The translations under genes were made by a program, and so were the position numbers. A model generated the notes under the pieces. The model had not been told where the DNA came from, did not search any database, and worked only from the letters and a program-made list of their open reading frames with translations. A stretch of 64,000 bases of DNA from Brachyhypopomus gauderio (taxonomy: Eukaryota > Chordata > Actinopteri > Gymnotiformes > Hypopomidae). Below are positions 30,521 to 49,465 of the stretch, piece after piece (positions within the stretch are counted from its first letter, which is position 1; every line of letters starts with the position of its first letter). Location of the stretch: the NCBI RefSeq assembly GCF_052324685.1, contig NC_135218.1:13238858-13302857 (forward strand), written 5' to 3'.

Positions 30521-32917
30521 AGCCCAGATGCATAGCCTGAAAGGGGCGTCGTTTTACAGTAAACTCAGGTCTTGAATGAGTAACAGCAAAGTAAATTTAA
30601 ATGAATAAGTCAAGGGCCATGTGTGTGTGATGTTTCCTCTGTCAGAGTTTCTGTTACTTCTTCTGGCCCCATCTTAAGACATCCCAGCCACTAACATTTC
30701 AATTGTTTCTGTTTTTTGCAGTTGTTTGTGTGTCTTAGTTTCCAATGGTTGACACACCATGGTAAACGTCATTAATTGCTGCCTACTGTGGTTGATTTTT
30801 GCGATATTCCAATGTGGACTATGGCCAGAGTTGTCTACATTTCTGTTAGGAATCTGTGATTGCCCTTTCCCTCCTAATGACTCCAAAAACATTGACCTTT
30901 CATATCTTTCCATTGTTTTTCTCTGTTTCAATCGAGTCTCCTTTGTATAAGCCACTTTACAGCCTGGTCCAATAAACCCGGGATGGGTGGAGAAGTACTG
31001 TGTGCAGAGTGTCCTTCATCAGAATGTCAGACACACAAAACATCGCAATATGCCGGTGTGTGTGTGTCCCGTTTTCCCACTACAGCACAAAAAGAATTTT
31101 AGGGTGTGATGTGTGTGAAACCATAAGCACGGACCCGATGGCGAAAGCATGACGCCATGGGCCATGTCACTCTGCACGGGGTCAAAGTGCTGAAGGGGGC
31201 TCTGCCTGTTTTCACAGCACAGCAGCGTAGCGAAGGCAGTTCTACATAACTCCATACCGTCTTAATGAACGCTGATTCTGCCATATTTAGCGCCACAGTG
31301 AGTCATGCTATCCTCACATGGGGTGAAATGTTTTCCACGTGTCTTTAGATGATCTCAAATGTCGTCGGTTGTGTAAGTGGAAAGGATTTTCTGTCGGACA
31401 ACATGGCAGACTAATGGTGAACCAGTGAGTTGTGTTAAAGTGTGTTTTGATGGTGGAGTTGTTGTTGATGGTACTGCGAGGTGAACTTCACGTGACTGTA
31501 AACAGGTTTGAACAGGCTCTGTGTTCAGTGCGCCTGTAGGAATATAGTGGAACACGTTCTTCCTGTGGTTGCATGATATGGACAAAATTCCATGTTGCCT
31601 TTCTAGACTTGCAGTTGGAAATGCTTAGTGTGACATAGAATAAATCACTTGTGATCTTAAACAATCTTTGAAGTATGTGATTTAAATTATTAAATTACAA
31701 ACATTCCCGGAATACCCAATCAGGATCACGTGAGATGCATTAGGATACATGGAGCAGACGGTGAAATATAGCACCTTTTTGTACTATTTTATCTTTTGTA
31801 CTATTGCCATCTTGATGATTTTTCAGAGAGTATTTTTTAGAGTAAGAAACTTTTGTGCTCTTTACTGTTTAGACTTTTTTAATGACGCAAAGGAACACAT
31901 CAACTGGAAAATGTGGTTTATCTTTAAATATGTTCCAAACAAGTGTTCTACAATAGCAGCACCGAAGCAACAGTTAAGCTCTTGTGTTCTGGCACGTCAT
32001 AACATGTGTTTGGGAAGTTTTCATGGTGTGTTTGTACATACAAGTAATAGATCTGTAATATCTACAATACTATTGGCAGATCCTGGGTGGGGAATATGAA
32101 TTATTAGCATGGTTCTGAATTTTCATATCTGTTCTTCCCTAAAAAGGATTTTGATGTCAAACAAAAGCTTTGTATTGGTGTGTGTATTACACCTTTGTCC
32201 ATAACGGGTTAGTTAATTATTTAAGATGTCCCCCACAGGCTGCTGAAGGTGTGGCTAAATCTGTCAGGAACCAGTAATCAAGCCAAATGACTAGTTCTGC
32301 TCTGATCATATTGATTGATGTGTGTGTTTGTGCGCGTGTGTGTGCCTTCGTGTGCTTGTTTTTGTGCCAACATGTGTACGTGTGTGCATGCATGCAGGTG
32401 ATTGCGATTTTCAAGACTTTTTGTGTGTCATGCAATGCGTTGTGTGTGTGTGCATGTATGGAAATCTGCAGTAGCACTTCTATAGGGGCACTGTAAGAGG
32501 AACACCATGGGCCTCTCTGCATATGCAGCGGAAGACATACCGCGGTTATTCTGAAACCCCACCTTTCCCCCCCAACCCCGTGATAGCTGGAATTTCCTCA
32601 GAACCTGGAATTCAGTGACATCACTGCTCATGCTGCTGTGTATTTGTTTAGGCAGCGCCATTCCTGTTTGTGGATTGCGAATCATCAAGTCGCCAGAGCT
32701 TCCGCTGTACCATGGCTCTCTGAACACATATAGGCAGGGGCGGAGCTGTTCCACCATAACCCCCCCACCCCCCTCTGCCCCAGAGAGCACCAGGCCACAG
32801 GCAGACTGCCACATATCCCTCTCAGGCCTGCAGAACACCAGGCCTGCTACTCTGGGTGTTCAGCTTGCTTGCAGATTGGCTTAAATCATGATCATCACAG
32901 CATGGTGTAGATCAATG

Positions 32918-33882
32918 GCCCCCATACCAGTTCTCTTGGAACCCAATCCCAGTCCTCTTGGGTCCCAGTCCCAGTCCTCTTGGATCCCTGTCCCAGTCCT
33001 CTTGGATCCCAGTCCCAGTCCTCTTGGGGCCCAATCCCAGTCCTCTTGGAGCCCAATCCCAGTCCTCTTGGAGCCCAATCCAAGTCCTCTTGGGTCCCAG
33101 TCCAAGTCCTCTTGGGTCCCAGTCCAAGTCCTCTTGGGTCCCAGTCCCAGTCCTCTTGGGTCCCTGTCCCAGTCCTCTTGAATCCCAGTCCCAATCTTCT
33201 TGGGTCTCCGTCCCAGTCTTCTTGGGTCCCCGTCCAAGTCCTCTTTGGTCCCAGTCCCAGTCCTCTTGGGTCCCCGTCCAAGTCCTCTTGGAGCCCAATC
33301 CCAGTCCTCTTGGGTCCCTGTCCCAGTCCTCTTGAATCTCAGTCCCAATCTTCTTGGGTCTCCGTCCCAGTCCTCTTGGGTCCCCGTCCAAGTCCTCTTG
33401 GGTCCCAGTCCCAGTCCTCTTGGGTCCCAGTCCCAGTCCTCTTGGGTCCCCGTCCCAGTCCTCTTGGAACCCAATCCCAGTCCTCTTGGGTCCCAGTCCC
33501 AGTCCTCTTGGGTCCCCGTCCCAGTCCTCTTGGGTCCCCGTCCCAGTCCTCTTGGGTCCCAGTCCCAGTCCTCTTGGGTCCCAGTCCCAGTCCTCTTGGA
33601 TCCCTGTCCCAGTCCTCTTGGATCCCAGTCCCAGTCCTCTTGGGTCCCCGTCCCAGTCCTCTTGGGTCCCCGTCCAAGTCCTCTTGGGTCCCCGTCCCAG
33701 TCCTCTTGGGTCCCCGTCCCAGTCCTCTTGGGTCCCCGTCCAAGTCCTCTTGGAACCCAGTCCCAGTCCTCTTGGGTCCCAGTCCCAGTCCTCTTGGGTC
33801 CCCGTCCCAGTCCTCTTGGGTCCCAGTCCCAGTCCTCTTGGGTCCCAGTCCCAGTCCTCTTGGGTCCCCATCCCAGTCCCCA
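32918..33882. repeat. 22-bp minisatellite, about 44 copies
   Basis: Unit AGTCCTCTTGGGTCCCAGTC plus CC, with A/C and GG/GA variants. Because 22 is not a multiple of 3 and the unit has few stops, several frames on both strands stay open with a 22-residue period (LGSQSQSSW... on +, TGTQEDWDW... on -). These are artefacts. Located about 0.9 kb before the first vdr coding exon. Confidence 0.95.
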
Positions 33883-34801
33883 TCTTTGCTCTGTCTCAGC
33901 ACAACTGCAGCAGATAATTGTTGCTCATGGTTGCGTGGCCCGGTGGTACTAGACACCAGAAAAGAGCACGTGTGCCTCCTGCGGCTCCCAGAGAACTGCA
34001 CACACAAGTAGATTACTGTAGCATTTTGTGAGTTACCAGAGTGCCAGTGCAGATGAATCTCGATCATTACGGTAGCGTGTAGATTATTATGGTCTCGTGT
34101 AGTTCAGTGTGAGGTCTGCGTTGAGCAGCTTTAGTGGTATTACGGAATGACTCACGCTGTCACCGAGTGACGTTTATATCCATGACTGACCGTGCTGAAT
34201 AACAGCTTGGGCCTAGTAGTTTGACTGAACAGAGAACAAACAGCGGCTTGTTACCACGAAAAGACTGCAGAGTTGCCAGATTGAACCTGAACGCCCACTA
34301 TAATCAACTAATTATGAAAAACTAAGCAGCGTGCTGCTGAATTTCACTGTGATTGATGGGACCTGCTCCCTGTCCCTCATCTTTTTGAAGCTCGTCGATA
34401 GTCCACCTTGACTGCGGAGTCTCATTTGCTATGTGCATCCATTAGCGCTGTTCTCGCGAAAGGATCTTTCCTTTGCATCATTTTCTCAGTTTGTAGTCCG
34501 TTGTACCCGTGAGAATGTCGCTGCTCAGATGATTTACAGCTCTATTAAAGTACTCTTAATTATTCAACATTGTGCTAAAGCTTGTCAGTTATGATTTGTG
34601 ATTCTGTTTTGATATTGGTCATTGTTAAATAATGGGGAGATTTCCCGCTGCTTTACCAATTACATACAGTCAATTCCTCCATCAGCTCCTCCCCTTCAGT
34701 CTGGGCCAGTAAATCAGTAAATCCACTACATAACGGAGTCCCTCTCACTCTGTCTCTATCTTTTTCTCTTTCTTCCTCTTTTTCTCTTCTCCTCTGTAGT
34801 G

Positions 34802-39318
<4,517 letters not shown>

Positions 39319-41941
39319 CCGAGCCCGCCCCCCCTCCCGCATGGGTGGTCGGGGGAGGTCAAAGGGCGCGACCCCGACGAGTCGTGGTGGAGGAGCGAAT
39401 GTAAGGGTGATTGACCCGAGATACGTGCAGGAGGCTCAGGAGTGACGTATGCACGTGTGTAAGAGAGTTTGAGCGAATGAGAACGACTGTGTGCTTCTGT
39501 CATTCAAAGATGCATTGGTTTATGAGTGGTGGAAGGCATATGAGTGATGTACACAATTTCTAGACAATAATTCGGCACCATCGCACATGGTGGTGCAAAT
39601 TACCAGGTATGCTATTCCATAAACACTAGCCAACAGTACTACACTGTGTGTACCTCTTCTGTGTGTGTGTTTGTCTGTCTGTCTATGTACATTTGTGACA
39701 GACCTGTTCTAAAGCTCTGCTTGGTCCCCAAAGTGCTGTCCACTACTGCTGATTCTCTCGTTTCACCTCCTGCCTTTAAATGCACATGGTCCCCAGGGCT
39801 AATGCTAGCACACAACTCTACCTTGGCTCCACACAGCACCATGATCCTTGCCACTAAACCAATCACAGAGCACCGTGATCCTAGCCACTGAACCAATCAC
39901 ACATCAGACCCGCCCCCTCAGACCTGCTTCCCAGAGCTCTGGTTGGCTGCTGAAAAGATGCTTGTCAATTCCTCTTGATATGCACCTTGTAGTGACTGAG
40001 TAAATATCTTAGGTCTGTGTGGAGTGGCCAGTGCTTCAAAAGCATTCATTGCTAAGCTAATGTGTAAATATAACTGTATCCTTTAACTCTATATTCTTAA
40101 ATTCTATACCTGTACTCTTTACCTCTGATATGAGATGTATATAGAAACAAGTTTCCCTGTAAGCTGTCTATAACTAACTGCAGGATAGGCATGCTCTGTA
40201 ATGCTGACTGGATTGGATAGTGGCTATACAAATGCACATATGTACTCTGAAACCATAAGCTAATTGCCATGTAACCTCTGGGTTGAAATTGCAAATAGGG
40301 CTTTAAGGTTAAGGTATAACTACTTTTCTTCCTTACTATCTTTTTTTAGCACTGTTGTAGGTACATTGAATTGTTAAGCTTTTGAAAGATAATCTAATGT
40401 CGACTTTGCTCGCTTTATGTACGTTAATTACGTATAAGACTTTCTCATTCATGTTCTTTCATTGGGAGATGTAGCATGGCAATGCAAATCTCCCATGATT
40501 CTTTTTTTAAATGTTGACAGAGTGAGGGGTTTGTGGTCGTTGCGGTCCTTTCCAAGTCCCTTCGGTGGCCAGACTCCATGTGTGTTCAGCCTTGCTTGGA
40601 GGCTGCACCTTTCCGCGTGTTGGTTCCTTCAGTTTCTCTGCACCATGTCACTCTTTTGTGCAGTCTCTCACAGATTTGCTGCTCTAGCACTCTCTAAAGG
40701 CTGATCATAAGTACTGCTAGTGATTGAAACCGACGCAATTTGTTCGTAATACGACTTGTATCGTTAGCGTTTCCTTTGATGCATTTCTGGGGCACTATCT
40801 CTTCTGTAGAATACTCTTACCATAACCGCCTGTGAGCTCATGTGTATACTCTTTTTAATCATGTTGTACATTTAGTATGGTAGGTAAGGCCATAGCTATG
40901 GCACCACAAAAGGCACAGAGGCACCACAAAATGTTCCAACATGTTCGCAGGCACCAGAGAAAGCCAGGCTCATGCGGAAGGCTGTGGTTAGCACTCCCCT
41001 GCTGACACTCATGCAGAACGCGAGCGCCTCGTGTCCACGCGTGATGCTCGTCAACGCCGCGGAGGTGCGTGCGGCCTGCAACCTCCCAGCTAGGCTGGAC
41101 TCGCCACACTGGAGCTTCTGGGGGAGCGTTGGATGGAGCGTTGTGCTGAGGGGGCGCGGAGGGGGTGTGCGGGCGCAGCGTGCAGTAGCAGGCCCAAGCC
41201 CCTTGCTTTAGGCTCAGGGGAGAACGTGGAGTATTGTTGTGTGATTTAGTGTTGAAGCTGGTAGAGTGCTGCTTTTGGGAAAGAGGCGTGGCTTTTGGGA
41301 AGGAGGCGTGGCGTTTGAGTAGGGATGATCGCTCAGCCCGAACACAAAACCGAACTACCTGGAGACTGAACACGATTCAGTAGTGCAAGCATTTTGAATG
41401 TGTGTTTTTAGTACAGCAGAACTGTAAAGCACTTATCTAGACACTATGTATATTCATATTTCCTTCTGGGCCTGGAATGTCTTGGCCTGGGTTGGTAGTG
41501 AATATGTGTGGGGGTGATTTCCCAGTACAGTTATTTGCATAAGATAACTTAGTCGTGGCACTTAAAATTCATTGTTATTGAATTTTTGATTCACATATAT
41601 CTATGAATGTTATTTTAAAAGATCGTCTTCTTTAGGACTTTATTTTCTCCCATATAGCCGATGCCCCTTTACAAATGCCGCCTGAGGTCTCTCTGCTCTG
41701 CCATTGCAATGGGAAGTACTGTGGTGGTGAGAACCTCCAGGGTAGTGCGCCCCTTTGACACCATGTATGGGGGATACGACCCCAAATTCTTTGGTGCAGA
41801 ATGTTTCTCTGCACAACTGTAGTAGGTGCGCCGTTTTTTGGAGTTAGATTCAGTAATCTGATATGTAATGGAGGCACAGAATGGCAGATCTGGTTTGGGT
41901 GTGGGTGTGTGCGTCTGTGTGCGCTTGCGGGCGTGCAAGCA

Positions 41942-41996
<55 letters not shown>

Positions 41997-42669
41997 ATAT
42001 GCAGGGACAGAGGATGAGAGGACATTTATGGTAACCCCTAGCCCCTCCCAACCCAACATAACAGGTTAAGGAAAACTCACATTTTCTTTTCTTCATCTAA
42101 AGCTGCTCATTTGTGTGTTGAATTTATATTTTCACCAGATTTCAAACTGGACAAATGACTTTTCAGTCAAACTTTGCAGCATTTAAGGAATCATAGGACT
42201 TCAGTGTAAAGGTTATAGAATTTACAGTTATGTTTGTGTTGTCTTTGGTCTCTGGTTCTGTGATGCTGGAAAATTTGATCAAATGCACCAGCATCGACAT
42301 GCGACACAAAAACAAACATGACTACATATGATGATGATGATGATGATGATGATGGAGGAAATGAGGATGATATTGATGTTGGTCTCTTTTCTTTTTTCTT
42401 TTAGTCCAAAATGTAACCATAACAAACTACCTCACTGGGCTACAGACACATTTAATTTTGTATTTTTTTTATGATTCATGTTTGTATTTATTACAATGCA
42501 GTGGCTGACATGGATGACTCAGTACCTCAGAATTTATGAATTTCACGCAGCGCAACAAAATCGCCTTAACATAATGGCTCTTTATTTGTTATCTTTGCGT
42601 ACAGTGTTTTTTTTTTATCTTTAGCTTTCTCTACAAGCACATCATATACACTCACACGTACAAAGAAGG

Positions 42670-42704
<35 letters not shown>

Positions 42705-43900
42705 TGCACACACGCACGCACGCACGCACACATGCTAGAGAAAGCTGAAAGCTGTTGTAGGTGTGGTCACTCCTGTGACTGACAGTGTTCAGTAGCTGCT
42801 GGGATTGGTTGGCCCCCCTCAGGCCCCTCCCCATTCGAATCCTGACTGCTCAGTTGGATTTTGCTGCTCCACAAACACATTTACATAAATTAAGTTAATC
42901 ACCTCTGAGTCTTGCTCATATTCCCTTTCCATACATATTGTCTCAACAGTTTGATCTGATGTACTGCAAAAGGACATACAGGACATTTAAACTTAAAAAC
43001 ACAAAGTCATCCACATATTACCATAATGGCCGTAGAAACAGAAGTATCTACACAATACACATATTCATATGCAGCTGCCAAAGTGCCAGTGCCTCAGATC
43101 AGATCACTGTATAAGGCAAGTATGCTTGAAGACTCATTCACTCTTAAAAAGGGGAAAACAAACTCACCCTTTGTATTTTCTCTCTTCTTTGTCCCTCATG
43201 GGCCACCATAGGGACAGCATCTATACAAATGATTCAAGACAGTATCCTGTCCTAAGTGATGTTGAAGAGTGTTCCACTGTGCCTGAGTGATTAGGTCATG
43301 TAAAACTCACTGTCGTAAAGAAGGTGTCTGTGTAAGCAGGTTAACAGCCTTCTCACCAGGAAGTCAGTCTGTTGGTAAATTAATAAAATTCAGCAGTCGT
43401 TTTAAAGTTATTCCCCTCTTCCTTCAGCATTAAGTATTGTAAATTCATGTCTTTTGATTTCATGTAATGTTTGTCTAATGTTTTACAAATCAAAACAATA
43501 AATAACAGTGTATATGACAAGAATAAGCATTGTCTTTTTTCTTTAGTAGATTTGCATACCTTTTGCTTTAATATTAAATATCTAAGTAAATACATCTCTG
43601 GAATTATGAATATCAGGTGTTGTCTGATCTTCAATTAAAATGTAATGCACTACTAAAGACCACAGCAAATGCAGAGTAGCTTAGCCTCGTGCTTCCCAGT
43701 TTAAACCCAACTCAGTGAGCAGCTAATTTACTAGTACTACATGAGTTTTAAATGGGTGCGTCAGAGTAGAAAATACATTTGCAAGTAAACCGTTAACGAT
43801 ATAGCAGTGGAGCATGCAGTGTGTGCAGTGGAGTGTTTAAACCAAATTTAGTGTAAATGGAGTTGAAATAATTCTGTGAATTTTACCCAGGCATGCACTG
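39319..43900. other. vdr 3' flank and intergenic DNA, no confident gene
   Basis: Presumed vdr 3'UTR, then intergenic sequence with a GT tract at about 41943-41995, an (ATG)n run near 42330 and a CA tract near 42672-42730. One GC-rich exon-like block at 40951-41064 is open and flanked by AG and GT, but I cannot assign it or fix its strand. Confidence 0.5.
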
Positions 43901-45619
43901 TAATACAGGTATGATGGTGGTTCTGGGGGGATTTACTCATCTGCGATGATCCAGCAGCGTATCCAGCCCAGTTTGTGAAGAGCAGGCCACTGATTCTTGA
44001 AGCTCTTGGCTGGAGCTCCGTCTGGACTTCACTGTCCTGCGGTAATAACACGGAAACACGGCATCTTACGTACAGGTGACAGCGACATATGCCATTGGCA
44101 ATGACATCCACATTTTGTTTTCAGACACTGGCATGTGCTTATGGTTATGTCATTTGACTTTGTGCCTACGTTTAGCTAGCACACATATGTTTACGCTACT
44201 AACAAGTTATTTGAAAGCTATTGAAAGTCATTTATAGGTGCCAGTAGCAAATGAGTCGCCATATAGTTTTCCTCTTGGGAAGGACCGCAGGACCCTCCCA
44301 AGGACCGCAGGACCGGTTCGATGATGCCGGTGTCGTGCCTAATAGCGACTCCTCTGCAGAGTCCGCATGTTTACACGCACATAAAGATGCTACAGATGAT
44401 ATTCGCGATTTACGTTGTTTCTATGCTTAAACCTCAACACGGACGAAAGTGGCGGTCATAAAGGCCTAAGAGCACTGCGCACTGTTTTTTCAATAGCATT
44501 TTACCGGTCCATCATAAGACCACTTAATTTAAGTTGTATTAAATTAAGTGCATCCTAAACAACCTTTTATCTCAATTACTCTATTGCTCTGTTACAGATT
44601 AGTCTTCCCATCATCTGTCCATAAGACCTCAGCAGGGTAGGCCTATAGCCTACACACTATTTTTAGCAGATGGTAACTTGCCCTTTCTGTTCCTGAGGCT
44701 TTTTTTTTTTTTTTCTGGTTCAATCTAATGTTTCTCATCTACATCCTGAACAGTCGGTTTTTCTTGTGTATTAAAAGCATAATTGAAAGAAAGTTTTACC
44801 TCAGAACTGAAAAATACTCTTGGCCTTGATGCGCCGGTCCGTGTGTTGAGAGCAAAAAAGAAACTATGTGCTTTCTACATGCTGTACCCAATATGATTTT
44901 AATACAATTTGCCAGGGTGCAGAATAAAAAAAAACTGCCACTGCCCAATTATGTACAGACTGTGGAGTGAGTAGATACGACCTTCAGGTCATTGTGATAC
45001 TGCACTGTGTGGAGTTTGCCCCTGTAGCCAGATGCAGAGCTGGCTATCTCTGCACCATGTGAGCGTCTCCTGCCTATCTCGGCCCATGCAGCCACGATTC
45101 TCTCGCTCCACTTCCTTCTCCTCATTGCTGTATCTGCTAACGTGTGCATGAGCGAATTTGAAAGGCCACTGATTTTATCGTGGTGTACAGTTGTGGGCTG
45201 GTCATGGAGGAGGTTGATGTCCTGAGCCAGGCTAAAAAGGAGAGATAAAAGAGGCCTGGTATCCCCAGCAGAGCAGTGGTGCCCACCAGAGATGTTTCAT
45301 AGGGGTGGCCAGATAGGGTCACTGAAAATCTTGGGGTGGCACCCAAACTAAAAGCTACATTTAAGGAAGTCTATTATTTTAGTATATAGACTAGTTAATT
45401 AATTATCTGGTGTGCCTAGACTGATACAATAAAATTAACATTGTACAGTACAACAATCCTGTTATATTGTGAAATGTATGCATATACATATTGGGTAACT
45501 CATCGTTCTTCAAATCGGCTAGTTACCCTGTTTCTTAAAGTAGTTGGTGTTTCAAAGCCATTAGTTTGCTTCCCATCAAGAATTCGCTTAAGCTGAGGGA
45601 TCTCGTATCTTAGATCCCC

Positions 45620-45915
45620 AGTGCTACAGCTGTATTGTGAGGCAAATGGGAACACACTCGATAACTGCTCAATGCGTCAGCAAGAGAACCAACAAGTGCA
45701 ACAGCCATGCCCAAATGGAGCTGTGGAGACTAAAATATCCGATATTATCTCATCAAAAACATTGGTGAACTTTACAAAGAGGGCACCAAACCTCAGATCT
45801 ATTTGGGCTAATAAACCTCTGGCCTCTACAGCTGTCACCATTTCTCGCTTCAGAAATTTCTTCCAGTAGACACATGATGGCTGGCAATCTGTCCCTGACC
45901 GTCTATCAAACATTG
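45620..45915 (-). mobile_element. Possible hAT transposase fragment
   Basis: The - strand reads AVEARGLLAQIDLRFGALF, followed by a run resembling the EALGLLxQIxxF...F..I.....LLSD segment of zinc-finger hAT transposases found in many fish repeats. It is short, isolated and without recognisable ends, so the call is tentative. The flanks (44150-45600 and 46000-49460) show no gene that I can name. Confidence 0.3.
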
Positions 45916-47794
45916 TAACTAAATGTCCACCATGTCTCCATAACTCTATGTGCCCCCTGAAACATCCCCTCTGTACCTCGATACCCTTGACAGCACCCCT
46001 GCAGCAGAGACGGCTCCCCAGCCCAGTGTGGAGGAGTAATGAGGTGGTGCTGAAGGTAGAGTGGGGGCTATGCTCACATTACTGAGAATAGAGGAAACCG
46101 ACTAAAACTCACCTCCATCCTGAATGAGAGTTGGGTTATTTTTCAAACCAGGTCTTGCTGCTGCACCAGAGTCGTTCTCACACTATTGCACAACATTGCA
46201 TGCACTGCGATGAATTCTGTGGCACTTTGAACTCCTTTGAAAGCATCTTCCTTTACTCATGAGATAGCAGGCCTAAAGCTTTCTGCAGGGGCTAGCAAAT
46301 TTAGCTTATAGTTCACTCTCTAGGCAGAGCTGTATTGTTATTGTATTTGGGGGAACCCATGAGATGTCATGAAGCCTTTGGCAGTTTCTGTGTGGTACTA
46401 CACATTATCTTTGCATTTGAACAGTAGTTGTAGTAAGTACTAACATATTTTTATTATTGGTGATGTATAAAAGATCACGACTCATCAAATAATTAAAAGG
46501 ATTGGTAGGTGAAACCTCTACATAATGTAGATGTACTTTATTTGACCTCAATTATTAATCAGTTTCATTAATTAAAATCAGTTTCATTCAAATCAAACCA
46601 GAATCACAATTTAGTTGTCAACTAAAGAAAGTAATGGTTTGTTATCTGAAGGATTTAAATAAATGAATTCTTTGGCAATACTGACAACCACAAACTGAAT
46701 GATACACACATTCGTTGAAAATGGTTTGTTTATTTAAAAACTACTCTAAATCACAAACAGCATCAACAACGAGAATCAGTATATTTACAGTGAAGACTAA
46801 ACGTCTAGTGTATGGGAATGAAAAGGGGAGGAGGTGTTTATGCGCACATGCACATGTGTGCCTGAAGAGGGGGGATTTATCTTGGTCCTCCTTTGGAGAA
46901 CAAAGCAACTAAAATGGCGCCGACTTTAAACAGTAGAGCAGCGTGGCTGTATGTTAATGAGCTCAATTGTACAAATCTTGATTATCTAAACATGATGATT
47001 ATATTAATTGTAAAAAAATGCTTAGTTAAGTCTATAGTTCAAATAACTATGCCATTTGATAAACTATGCCTAGTGGTTAGACTCTAACGTGTTGAGGATT
47101 TTGGGTGGTTGGTCGTCCTCTCTGAATTTTTTTGAAATTAGGAGGGAAATTCCACCACTAGTTCCTTATTGATAAAACACGACATCGTCCATCGTCTGGG
47201 AATGAAGTCCAGGAATGTGATTCTCGCCTACGGTTTAACAGGGAGTTGATCACCTTTGTTTCAGTCTGTGTGGCCACGTTAGCAAGCTTGATAGAAATAG
47301 TTTGGGGAGTCTGTTGCCACGGTAACCGTGATCAGTCGATTCCACAGTTACATGGGCTCATTAAATACGACTTATCTGTTTGGCGTTAATCGTACAAACA
47401 TTCGCGCGCTCTGAATAGAGAGAGATGACGGAGCCTCTCTTAAAAAGGTCCGACCTTGATGCAGATCAAGCCAGAGAGAGATGGTCAGCTGATCAAGGTA
47501 TTTGAACACCTGAATTCCACGTACTTTAGACACACCCTCTTTCTTCTGTCAAAGTAAGCTTGTTCTATGTGTTGCTGGTGGTGCTGCCAACTGCTGGTTA
47601 GGCATGGTACCTACAATTATCATTATGCACGTAAGGCTACTCCAGTCAGACAGGTGTGTAAGGTCAAACCAGGGCACAGTGAGGTGTTGCAGGAGACAGT
47701 AGACATGAGCAGTTTTGTTTATATGTGGTGTTGCTCTAATCTGAGCAGTTTTGCAGTAAGTCAGTTGGAATAACAGTAGATAAGGAGGGGAGGA

Positions 47795-47799
<5 letters not shown>

Positions 47800-47857
<58 letters not shown>
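47800..47857. repeat. (GT)n microsatellite
   Basis: Uninterrupted GT run in intergenic DNA. Confidence 0.9.
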
Positions 47858-47861
<4 letters not shown>

Positions 47862-49465
47862 TTAGATCCTACTTCAACAAAGAACAGCAGAGTTGAGACT
47901 CAAATGTCGATTCCTGTTCAATGCACTATGCTACATGCTGAGAACCCTCTGGAGAAATATTTCACTTTTGAAAGTTTCAATAGCTTGAAAGGATGTGGTG
48001 TGTGTGAGAGAGAAGAAAAGAGAGATTAAATAATCATCAAGCCTTATTAAAAGGTGCAAATGTGCTTAGGAACAAAAGAGCAAAAGAAATAAGTGTGTAT
48101 GTGCACGTGTGTGTGCGCACATGTGTGTACGTGTTTAAGGAGTAAAGAGCAGTGTTCTTGTTGTATGGAGTAAGAACTATCTTTGGTGTGGGTGTGTGCG
48201 TGAGGGAAAAGTAGGCACATCTGTGTCTCCAGTAAAGGCAGAAATGTGTTTCTGTGTAGGATCCTGTCTGCTCTCTGTTTTGAGCTCTGCAAGATATATT
48301 AATGCCTCCTTCCAGCTGAGCCGTATTAAACTCAGCTGATATGTTCCCTTGTTAAACTCAACTGCACTGTTTACTGGCAATCTCAAGGACTCATGACTGC
48401 ATTACAGTAATAGGCCCACACACTCTCTCTCTCTCTCTCTCTTTCTGTCTTTCTCACACACATGAAAAAAGTGCAATATGAAGAATGAAGCAAAACATTT
48501 TTTGTTGGTTGCAGAAAATGAACTTCAAGCAAAGGTAAAATTACTTCAGGTTAATAAAAATTGAGTCCCTGTATCTGCCTTTTTGGAGAAAATAGGAGCT
48601 GCTAGAAAGACATGCCTCGTTCAACATTTATATATATAAAAGTAGATGTATATACAGTTATCCCACAAGAAGACTGTTATTCCTGTGGTAACACCATTCT
48701 AGCTAAAGACATGTAGTATATGTATATCTGTAACTACATCCCAAAGCCCAACATGGTCATGTTATACACATCTATTAAATTCCATTTCAAGCACTGGTCT
48801 GTTGCCTACTTTGAGCAACTGGTGAAATTAGCAGGAAATTGAAAGTGTGTTAGTGTGGGAAAATATTTATGTTCTATTTTGATTCTTCAGCTAGACATAT
48901 TTTATAACATGTACCAACAAATTGATTTATTACTGCTCCAGAGATGGACATTTCATGATTATTTGTTTCATGTAGTAGCATTTGTTTGTGAACTTAGTGT
49001 GTTTTTTGTGAAGTCATAAGAAAAACACTCCTTCAGTGCTTTGAACTAGTGGAAACCCCCTACACGTCCCTCTAGTTGCAAATGTCACAGTAACTTGTAT
49101 CACGTACACACAAACAAGTATGGAGGCATGAGGTGAGGTTAGTGGTAATGTTTACTGGAAAACAGACCTTATAGGGTCCATGTGTGTGAATTCAAGGTTT
49201 AAGGGCTGTGGAGGACCAGTGTGGTTCAGATATGACAAATGCCCTGTGGTGATTCTCATGTGGGTCAGCGTGTGTGCATATACAAATTTCAAAGTAAAGC
49301 CACACAGGGCTGTTTTCTGGTACGCACCTGTACAGACACTAAAATCACATTAACGTTGTGAAACAAATACAACCCCCCCACCCCCAAACACACACACACA
49401 CACACATAGGTGTGAGTCTAGAGAGAGAGGCGTGGTTTTGGAGCATGTGTAAGTGAATACCACCT

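Noticed and set aside
32912-34011. Open frames of 250-343 codons on + and 323 codons on - (LGSQSQSSWVPV; GTQEDWDWDPRG)
   Set aside because: Products of the 22-bp minisatellite lacking stops; several frames on both strands are equally open.
41632-42096. 154-codon - strand open frame next to a GT tract
   Set aside because: Partly poly-(TH) from the microsatellite and partly unmatched sequence; no splice or family support.
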